A stretch of 64,000 bases of DNA from NCBI RefSeq assembly GCF_003033925.1, contig NZ_CP028365.1, positions 1,984,001 through 2,048,000 of the forward strand. Direction: 5' to 3'. Positions 58,901 to 64,000 of the stretch are shown piece after piece. The notes beneath the pieces are model-generated. The model saw nothing but the letters and a program-made list of their open reading frames with translations. It ran no database searches and was not told the origin of the DNA. How positions within the stretch are numbered: the stretch's first letter is position 1; every line of letters begins with the position of its first letter. Both the position numbers and the translations under genes were made by a program. This DNA is from Tannerella serpentiformis. GTDB lineage: Bacteria; Bacteroidota; Bacteroidia; Bacteroidales; Tannerellaceae.

Positions 58901-59013
58901 GGCTCGTCCGTCTGAGAGTCCAGCACGCGTCCCTCCAGCTTAGTTTGTGCCCCTGCCTGACCCACGATGAGTAGCAGCAGGGCGATGATGTAATGCGTAG
59001 TTTTCACCTTCAT
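55903..59013 (-). CDS. susC: SusC/RagA-like TonB-dependent transporter
   Basis: 1036 residues. Signal peptide (IIALLLLIVGQAGAQ), carboxypeptidase-like domain (LEGRVLDSQTDEPIIGATVAV), TonB box-like VLQEVVVVGYSTQKRRELTSAIS, plug with SIEVLKDVSATAIYGTRGANG and IRIRGGNSITG, and a 22-strand barrel ending in KTVQVGLQLTL. Imports an oligomer or other ligand held by SusD. 20 bp downstream of the binding-protein gene; ligand unknown. Confidence 0.95.
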   Translation of the reverse strand: MKVKTTHYIIALLLLIVGQAGAQTKLEGRVLDSQTDEPIIGATVAVVDEHSGVLTDLDGNFSVTVRNLPAVIKVSFVGYRELQVDVYDASEPIVIPLNEAVDVLQEVVVVGYSTQKRRELTSAISTVNKDLLKQSPTTVENALAGAVAGLNVTTTSGQPGASSNIRIRGGNSITGSNEPLYVIDGFIVYNDPEATRTGASGADASLDPLSFLNPSDIESIEVLKDVSATAIYGTRGANGVIMITTKKGTKGRNNLRYAGTAGWSTAARRLEFLNAEQFTALYNEINPKAPLPSPTHSYDWQDEALRTAFTQEHQLSAAGGDEHSRYAISGSYKGQEGIIVNTGLKRYAGRINYERTMWPNFVIGVNASGAYSALNGLRNVDRGTAGQAAKWASNTWMAVITSAPTHPIYDAAGHFNYAPSPISQDLYTRNGEQVVGNPISDLYNAKTRIANSRLIASAFAEWEPVKHLKLKVQAGADLSNTRESNYSPSYTTTGLEYKGVASVGSTLANVWQAEFTANYDREFNRLHHVALLAGYTAQRTDRSGYATTVRNFANDVTGYNNLAAGSDLFSATSRAYISTLRSWLGRANYSYDGRYNLSLTLRADGSSRFAENNKWGLFPSAGLSWNVGREKFIRLGRAVDHLQVRLSAGVVGNQEIGDYQFVANVAPTPTPGYSGGREVLAYYIQSKANPDLKWERTASYNVGLSTGFFRNRLTVVLDAYYKRTSDLLLMVPVEQVSGFETSLRNVGSVTNRGVELAIGGTLISNKQVRWTADFNIAHNRNEVTSLGSASSIVPNFSGATLGYISPVIVKVGEPLGTLYGYKFKGLVQKETDVSALPRQSISPLRPGNPIYEDVNGDNVVNTADQTVLGNSQPLFTYGFNTTLTWGRVDLFLALAGSYGNKLFNGLATRLTKGSTYYNSLAIVADRWTETNPSDRIQRASDDLTIVSDSRYVEDASYLRLKNVQVGYTLPLRQVTKDAQIRLFLSLQNFVTLTRYSGYDPEASRNGMDEHSALYQGVDMGTYPTAKTVQVGLQLTL

Positions 59014-59033
59014 GCTTTGTCCTCCTCATCGTT

Positions 59034-59963
59034 TTATCGGTCGCTCAGCAGCCTCGAGAGGCGCTTCTGCTCCTTCTGCTCCGTTTTCTTGTCGATGGTC
59101 AGGAAGCCCGACGCATGGTTGTATTGCTGTCCCTCGCTGACTACCCACTGCAGGAAGTCCCTGACGGGCGCCTTGTCGCGATAGACAAAGCCGATCATTT
59201 GCAGCGGGATCAGGTCGATCTCTGCGTCCTCCAGCAACCGCAACGTCTCGTCCAGATTGCCACTGCGCAGGATCTGCTCCTGATCCTTCTTCAGGTTCAG
59301 CGGCAGGACAGAGAGCTCCGGCTTCAACTTGCGGCTTTGCAGGTCGAAGAGGTAAGCCGTCGTGTTGAACGTGATGCCCGTGCGATCCTTTCCGATGGCC
59401 GTCAACAGATGGATGTCGTCGCCGGCGATGCGTTTGCCACGGATCTGCGACGGGCGGTATCCGAAGTGCGAGGCAAAGGCCTGCGCACCCGATGTGCGAC
59501 CCATCGTCGAATAGACCGTCAGGCCGTCACGCAGGGCGTCCTTCTTCTTGCCCTCTTCCACCTCTTGCACGACATCGTTTTGGAAGAATAGGCGCTTCAG
59601 TTCCTTCTTGTCGAATCGGCGGCGATTGATTTGCTCATAGAGCGGGTTGCCCGTCGTCGTGACCGGCAGCAGGGCGTAGCGCCCCACGTAGGCCACGTTT
59701 CCTTCGGCCTCTTTGTCGGCCTCGGTCGAGGCTTGCGTTAGCGTCAGGTCGGCCTCGCCCTTGCCATCATTCACCACGCGGATCTGCACCTCCGGGTGTT
59801 GCTCCGTATATTTCTTAATCCAAGTCTCTACCAGCCCGCTGCAAGCCTTGGCTGTGCTTACGGTGATCACTTCGCTCGGTGTATCCGATGCGCGCAGCGA
59901 CGTGGAGGCTGCGATCAGCAGCGTCGCCACCAGCAGTTGCTTGAGTGTAAATCTTGCCTTCAT
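59034..59963 (-). CDS. Periplasmic binding protein (PstS/PBP2-like)
   Basis: 309 residues from MKARFTLKQLLVATLLIAA with a signal peptide ending SLRAS. PBP-like two-lobe pattern: VITVSTAKACSGLVETWIKKYTEQHP, then DLTLTQAS, GLTVYSTMGRTSGAQAFASH and GITFNTTAYL. Similar to phosphate-type substrate-binding proteins, but no ABC transporter genes accompany it. It starts the operon with susC, susD, the URO-D-like gene and the symporter; so it may feed the symporter or sense ligand (inference). Confidence 0.8.
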   Translation of the reverse strand: MKARFTLKQLLVATLLIAASTSLRASDTPSEVITVSTAKACSGLVETWIKKYTEQHPEVQIRVVNDGKGEADLTLTQASTEADKEAEGNVAYVGRYALLPVTTTGNPLYEQINRRRFDKKELKRLFFQNDVVQEVEEGKKKDALRDGLTVYSTMGRTSGAQAFASHFGYRPSQIRGKRIAGDDIHLLTAIGKDRTGITFNTTAYLFDLQSRKLKPELSVLPLNLKKDQEQILRSGNLDETLRLLEDAEIDLIPLQMIGFVYRDKAPVRDFLQWVVSEGQQYNHASGFLTIDKKTEQKEQKRLSRLLSDR

Positions 59964-60030
59964 TGTTTCTGTTACTCCTATTCTTTTGGGGGTTCTCAAT
60001 CGTTGTTTCTATCTCGTTTTTTTGACGGTG

Positions 60031-60038
60031 CAAAGGTG
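60031..60038 (-). promoter_or_regulatory. Weak -7 box (CACCTTTG) of the SusCD uptake operon
   Basis: Six of eight consensus positions; about 68 bp upstream of the binding-protein ATG. A weak box would fit an activator-dependent promoter with the dyads at 60061-60101. Confidence 0.45.
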
Positions 60039-60060
60039 TGGGCACCTCAACCCCTGCACA

Positions 60061-60101
60061 ATCCCACGCGTGTGGTATTTTCCATCCCACAACCGTGGTA
60101 T
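60061..60101. promoter_or_regulatory. Two tandem operator-like dyads, ATCCCAC-n4-GTGGTAT
   Basis: Copies at 60061-60078 and 60084-60101, 23 bp apart, each an imperfect inverted repeat. Located upstream of the SusCD operon promoter, at the place for an activator. Confidence 0.6.
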
Positions 60102-60155
60102 AAAGCCGATTCTTCCCCCATTTTACCCTTGGAGCACGCCTCATTTTCCTCTTTC

Positions 60156-61010
60156 CACACCCCGTCGGCCTCCCAAACGGGCCGCCTTTTGTAGGCCAAC
60201 ACCCCGTCGACCCTCAAAACGGGCCGCCTTTTGCAGGCCAACACCCCGTCGGCCTCCCAAACGGGCCGCCTTTTATAGTCCAACACCCCGTCGGTGCCCC
60301 AAAGGCGCCGCCTTTTGCAGTCCAACACCCCGTCGACCCCCCAAACAGGCCGCCTTTTATAGTCCAACACCCCGTCGGTGCCCAAAACGCGCCGCCTTTT
60401 GCAGGCCAACACCCCGTCGACCCCCAAAACGGGCCGCCTTTTGCAGTCCAACACCCCGTCGGCCCTCAAAACAGGCCGCCTTTTGCAGGCCAACACCCCG
60501 TCGGCCCCCCAAACAGGCCGCCTTTTATAGGCCAACACCCCGTCGAGGTCAAAAAGACGCCACGTTTTGCATTGTTCCGGACTGCGCGGTGAAAAAGGCG
60601 GTCTGTTTTTCACCGTTCCGGGCTGCGCGGCGAAAAAGGCGGCCTGTTTTTCACAGTTCTTGGGTGCGCGGTGAAAAAGGCGGTCTGTTTTTCACCGTTC
60701 CAGGCTGCGCGGCGAAAAAGGCGGCCTGTTTTTTACCCTTCCGGGCTGCGCGGCGAAAAAGGCGGTCTGTTTTTTACCCTTCCGGGCTGCGCGGCGAAAA
60801 AGGCGGTCTGTTTTTCACCGTTCCGGGCTGCGCGGTCAAAAAGGCGGTCTGTTTTTCACCGTTCCGGACTGCGCGGTGAAAAAGGCGGTCTGTTTTTCAC
60901 AGTTCTTGGGTGCGCGGTGAAAAAGGCGGTCTGTTTTTCACAGTTCTTGGGTGCGCGGTGAAAAAGGCGGTCTGTTTTTCACCATTCTTAGCTGCGCGGT
61001 CAAAAACAGA
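60156..61010. repeat. Intergenic array R4c: ten 42-bp A units, junction, about ten 41-bp B units
   Basis: Same architecture as R4b: A units (CCCC near 60160, every 42 bp to 60538), the junction TCGAGGTCAAAAAGACGCC, then B units with the inverted core. Unit numbers differ from R4b, so arrays have expanded or contracted independently. Confidence 0.95.
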
Positions 61011-61011
61011 G

Positions 61012-61055
61012 CCGCCGTTCACACCGCCTAACTCTTGGGGCGATGCAAACGGCGG
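61012..61055. terminator. 44-bp hairpin, identical to 51288-51331
   Basis: 44 of 44 bases match the hairpin at R4b. Sits 31 bp downstream of the Fic stop (61087, minus strand). Confidence 0.6.
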
Positions 61056-61086
61056 TCTGCCTGAGGGTATGTCCGATGAGGAGGGC

Positions 61087-62187
61087 CTACAAGGCCTCAG
61101 TCTCGAGGCTGTAGCTGATGTGGCGCGTGGATCGATCCTCGCGGAGGATGCCTATTGATACCAGATCTGCGATGTCGGCCTCTGCCTCGGTGCGGGAACA
61201 CTTGGCCAGCTTGGCCCATTTGGCGACGGTGAGCTTGCCTTCGAGACCGTCAAACAGTCGGCTGATGAGCAGGCGTTGTCGCTCGTTCATCGCCATAGTT
61301 CGATGCGCATGGAAGAAGTGATGCTTATGGAAGGCCGTGGAGATCCGCTCCAATACGGCCTCGATCGTTTCGCTTAGGCAGGTGAGGAACCACTGGAGCC
61401 AATCGGTAATCTCGCCGTCGCCGTGCTGGGTGCGTTCGAGCGCGTCGTAGTAGTCCCTTCGGTGCTGCATGATGCTGGACGACATGCTGTAGAAGCGCCG
61501 CGCATGGCCTTCAGCGCGCGACAGGAGCAGGTCGGTGATGGCGCGGGCGATGCGTCCGTTGCCGTCGTCGAAGGGGTGGATGGAGACGAACCAAAGGTGG
61601 GCGATGGCCGCCTTGAGCACGCCGTCTTCACGCTCATTGGAGGCATTGATCCAGGCCAGGAAACGCGCCATCTCGGTGGGCAATCGGTCCGGGGCGGGAG
61701 CCATGTAATGCACGCGCTCACGCCCCATTGGGCCGGACACGACCTGCATCTGGCCCGTGCGATAACGCGCCACTTCGATCCGATACGGCCCACTGTATCC
61801 GGTGGGGAAGAGGGCGGCGTGCCAACCGAAGAGGCGCTCGCGGGTAAGGGGGGCGTCGTAGTGTTGCGTGGCGTCGAGGAGCATTTCCACGACCCCGTCC
61901 ACGTAGCGTGAAGAAGGGATGAGCCCGGCTGTATCGATGCCTAACCGTCGGGCGATGGAGGAGCGCACCTCGGTCAGGTCTAACCGTTCGCCCTCGATGG
62001 CGGAGGAGTGCACGAGCTCGTCGGAGAGGGAGGAGAGCGTCAGGTCGTCCTGCATATCGCGCCACATCGCCCCCGCCAAGGCCGAAAGCTGCGCCTGCCG
62101 GTCGTGTACGTGGCGCAAGGGCATCTCCGTGGCCTCCGTGTCGTAGCGGAAGCGCCACCACTCCTCTCGTTCGTGCAGATAGATCAT
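61087..62187 (-). CDS. Fic-domain AMP-transferase (class II, self-inhibited)
   Basis: 366 residues from MIYLHEREEWWRFRYDTEA. N-terminal helical domain (DUF4172-like), inhibitory helix SSAIEG at 61-66 (the S/TxxxE[G/N] motif, so auto-inhibited), catalytic HPFDDGNGRIAR at 204-215 and a C-terminal winged-helix part (SRTEAEADIADLVSIGIL). Transfers AMP from ATP to target proteins; target unknown. Its start overlaps the stop of the HAD gene (ATGA). C-terminal RHISYSLETEAL resembles the symporter tail at 51.4 kb. Confidence 0.93.
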   Translation of the reverse strand: MIYLHEREEWWRFRYDTEATEMPLRHVHDRQAQLSALAGAMWRDMQDDLTLSSLSDELVHSSAIEGERLDLTEVRSSIARRLGIDTAGLIPSSRYVDGVVEMLLDATQHYDAPLTRERLFGWHAALFPTGYSGPYRIEVARYRTGQMQVVSGPMGRERVHYMAPAPDRLPTEMARFLAWINASNEREDGVLKAAIAHLWFVSIHPFDDGNGRIARAITDLLLSRAEGHARRFYSMSSSIMQHRRDYYDALERTQHGDGEITDWLQWFLTCLSETIEAVLERISTAFHKHHFFHAHRTMAMNERQRLLISRLFDGLEGKLTVAKWAKLAKCSRTEAEADIADLVSIGILREDRSTRHISYSLETEAL

Positions 62188-62900
62188 AGCAGTCCCTCCA
62201 GTTCCTTGAAGTCGGTGATCACCGCGTCGGCCTGCTCGGTGCCGGTGTAGGGTTTCCAGCCGATGTTCTTCAGCCAGACGGTACGGCAACCGAGCGAGGC
62301 GGCGGGCAGGATGTCCTTGTCGTACGAGTCGCCGATGACGACCGCGCTCGAGGCGTCGCTGATGCCTAAGGCGTCGAGGCCGAGGCGGAAGATGGCGGGG
62401 TCGGGCTTGCGGACGCCCACCACGGCCGACTCGATGACGTGCGGGAAGTAGCGATCCAGCCGGAAGTCGTGCAGCACGGCGCCGATGTTGCCGTAGAAGT
62501 TCGACACGAGCGCCAGCGGATACCGCTCGGCCAAGGCTGCGATGAGGGGGCGTGCAGCCGTGACGCACCGCTCGGCCGAGGCATAGCAACGCCCTGCCAG
62601 ACGACGCCTCACGTCGCGTGTGGCACGGAAATCGGGCAGCGCGGACTGCTCTTGCAGCCAGTCCACCTGCAGGTCGATCTTGATCCGCATCATGTCCGCG
62701 AACGTGTGCTCGGGCCGTACGAGTGGCAGCTGCGCCATGGTCCGCTCGGCGTGCACGTAGGCCGCGCGAAAGTCCTCCTTCGTGACCGGCACATCCTCCG
62801 CCTCATAGGCCTGCCAAATGACCTCCGACCAATGCAGCCCGTTGCTGTCGATCGTGCCCCCGTAGTCGAAGAGGAGCGCCGCGATGTGATTCATTTTCAT
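62184..62900 (-). CDS. HAD-superfamily phosphatase
   Basis: 238 residues from MKMNHIAALLFDYGGT. Motif I is DYGGT, with the nucleophile Asp; the second acidic position of DxD is Gly, as in some HAD subgroups. Other motifs: LVSNFYGN, RKPDPAIFRLGLDAL and VIGDSYDKDI. ATGA overlaps on both sides couple it to the CDP-alcohol transferase and to Fic. Possibly removes a phosphate from the lipid made by the upstream enzyme (inference). Confidence 0.85.
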   Translation of the reverse strand: MKMNHIAALLFDYGGTIDSNGLHWSEVIWQAYEAEDVPVTKEDFRAAYVHAERTMAQLPLVRPEHTFADMMRIKIDLQVDWLQEQSALPDFRATRDVRRRLAGRCYASAERCVTAARPLIAALAERYPLALVSNFYGNIGAVLHDFRLDRYFPHVIESAVVGVRKPDPAIFRLGLDALGISDASSAVVIGDSYDKDILPAASLGCRTVWLKNIGWKPYTGTEQADAVITDFKELEGLL

Positions 62901-63817
62901 CTCACAGCCTCCTTCAGTTGCACGGTGAACTGGGCGCAGAAGCGCTCGTGCGTCCGTACCATATAAATAAGCATCGCGTTGAGCACAGTCAGCTCGAATG
63001 CGAAGTAGAGCCAGGGCGCGTCGATGAGTAGCGAGACGAAGAGGGCGATGACGCGCGTGTTGAATGAGAGCATATTGGTGTACTTCATCAGCGGCAGGCT
63101 CCGGGTGCGGAAGGCCGTGCGGAACCACTCGGGTGCCTCGTCGGCATAGTCGTGGCGGATGACGTCCATCATCTCCTGAAAGCGCGGCGTGGAGCGCTCC
63201 TGGCCGCGGGTGTAGCGGAGGTAGAACATCTCGAAGAGCTTGTAGACGAAGTCGCCGCGCCACGTCATCCGGCGGTAGCTCTCTGCGACGGCCTGCGAGT
63301 GCGACAGCTCGCTGCCCGCACGCCCCTTGAGGAAGAGCAGGTGGATGTTGCGGTAATAGTCGGCCATGGCGGCCTGCTTGCTGTGGTAGCTGCCCGTGAC
63401 GATGGCCAGTAGCCAGATCCACAGCCCCCACTCGGGCATGAGTCGCAGGCAGATGGCTACGTAGATGGTGAAGAACCAGACGTCGCCACAGAATCCGTCC
63501 AGCACGCGCCCGAGGGGCGACTTCTGGCCCGTCATGCGCGCCAACTGCCCGTCGGCGCTGTCGTAGGAGTTGGCCCAGACGAGCAGCAGCATGCCGACCA
63601 CGTTCACCATGAGGCTGGTGTAATAGAAGCATACGCCGGCGGCAATGCCGATGAAGATGGCCATGATCGTGATCGCGTTGGGCGAGACGCCTAACCGGTG
63701 GAAGAGCAGCGCCCAGCGGTAGCCGATGGGGCGGTAAAACCAGATGTCGATGCACTCCTCCGTGTCGAGAGATTTGAGGGTCGACGCCATGCCCGGCGCC
63801 GTGGTTTGTTGGGTCAT
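62897..63817 (-). CDS. CDP-alcohol phosphatidyltransferase family membrane enzyme
   Basis: 306 residues with six or so hydrophobic helices. The signature D-x2-DG-x2-AR-x8-G-x3-D is present (D86 to D107: SYDSADGQLARMTGQ then LGRVLDGFCGD); the final Asp is at x4 rather than x3 spacing (G111, D112). Moves a phosphoalcohol from or to a CDP-linked lipid in the inner membrane. Coupling to a phosphatase would suit a phosphatidylinositol- or glycerol-phosphate-type pathway, but the substrate is not determined. Confidence 0.85.
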   Translation of the reverse strand: MTQQTTAPGMASTLKSLDTEECIDIWFYRPIGYRWALLFHRLGVSPNAITIMAIFIGIAAGVCFYYTSLMVNVVGMLLLVWANSYDSADGQLARMTGQKSPLGRVLDGFCGDVWFFTIYVAICLRLMPEWGLWIWLLAIVTGSYHSKQAAMADYYRNIHLLFLKGRAGSELSHSQAVAESYRRMTWRGDFVYKLFEMFYLRYTRGQERSTPRFQEMMDVIRHDYADEAPEWFRTAFRTRSLPLMKYTNMLSFNTRVIALFVSLLIDAPWLYFAFELTVLNAMLIYMVRTHERFCAQFTVQLKEAVR

Positions 63818-63947
63818 TGTTGAAAGTAGTTAGAGGGTAGTCAGGGGTAGTCAGAGGGTAGTTGGAAGTAATGAGGCACTACGCTTCACTACTTCTGACT
63901 ACTTGCGCCGGAAGGCGCATAACTACCCGGCCGAAGGCCGATACTAC
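63818..63947. other. Spacer with heptamer repeats and two small hairpins
   Basis: Repeated CTACCCTC/ACTACC heptamers (63828-63870) like those at 22.45 and 36.83 kb; also GCGCC-TTCC-GGCGC and CGGCC-TTC-GGCCG hairpins on the minus strand near 63907-63941. Confidence 0.65.
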
Positions 63948-64000
63948 CTATTATACAGGAGGCGATAAACGGTGCCGCCGCCTCGCGACAGGGGGCGAAG
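63948..64000 (-). CDS. Possible 3' end of an upstream gene (partial)
   Basis: On the minus strand a frame reads GGGTVYRLLYNR then TAG at 63948-63950. It is too short to identify; it is only the arrangement of same-strand genes that suggests a real gene end. Confidence 0.3.

Overview
The window reads as a GC-rich Bacteroidales chromosome, probably Tannerellaceae (the genus is inference; the order is well supported). Support: many upstream regions carry the Bacteroidetes -7 box TAnnTTTG, the primary sigma factor is the short 286-residue form, and there are SusC/SusD, GLPGLI and PnuC-type thiamine uptake genes. Positions 1-6.6 kb are visibly AT-richer than the rest, as expected of an imported island.

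Layout. 1-6.4 kb: a type I restriction-modification operon (hsdR, hsdM, a DUF1016/YhcG-type nuclease, hsdS), with hsdS out of frame at a G tract. 6.4-11.3 kb: remains of integrated elements (5'-truncated conjugative-element helicase, AbiE pair with an amber-interrupted toxin gene, excisionase-like HTH, 5'-truncated RepA-like ATPase). 11.3-12.8 kb: no gene seen. 12.9-17.9 kb: one secreted protein with eight near-identical lamin-tail domains. 18-31 kb: tRNA-Ala, ruvC, gdhA, a ketosynthase pair, an MFS transporter, folC, and an operon with rsmI. 31-35 kb: higBA, flavin reductase, C69 dipeptidase, an outer-membrane barrel. 36-39 kb: TPP-riboswitch operon for thiamine uptake (TonB receptor, PnuT). 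39-50 kb: pruA, rpoD, htrA, a GLPGLI/TonB-receptor pair, rubredoxin, an acyl-CoA synthetase. 51-60 kb: an uptake locus (periplasmic binding protein, SusC, SusD, exported URO-D-like protein, DAACS symporter). 61-64 kb: translationally coupled CDP-alcohol phosphotransferase, HAD hydrolase and Fic protein.

The strongest unexplained signal is a set of intergenic tandem-repeat arrays (17.9, 23.9, 27.4, 35.4, 39.4, 44.2, 50.6, 55.4 and 60.2 kb). The families are unrelated in sequence, but nearly all have a unit of 40-42 bp (four DNA helical turns), most carry a short palindrome in each unit, and they usually sit just 3' of a gene. Two arrays (50.6 and 60.2 kb) share a composite cassette: two sub-arrays, a common junction, an identical 44-bp hairpin, and a homologous C-terminal tail in two otherwise unrelated proteins. 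These resemble REP/BIME-type elements in placement but match no family I recognise.
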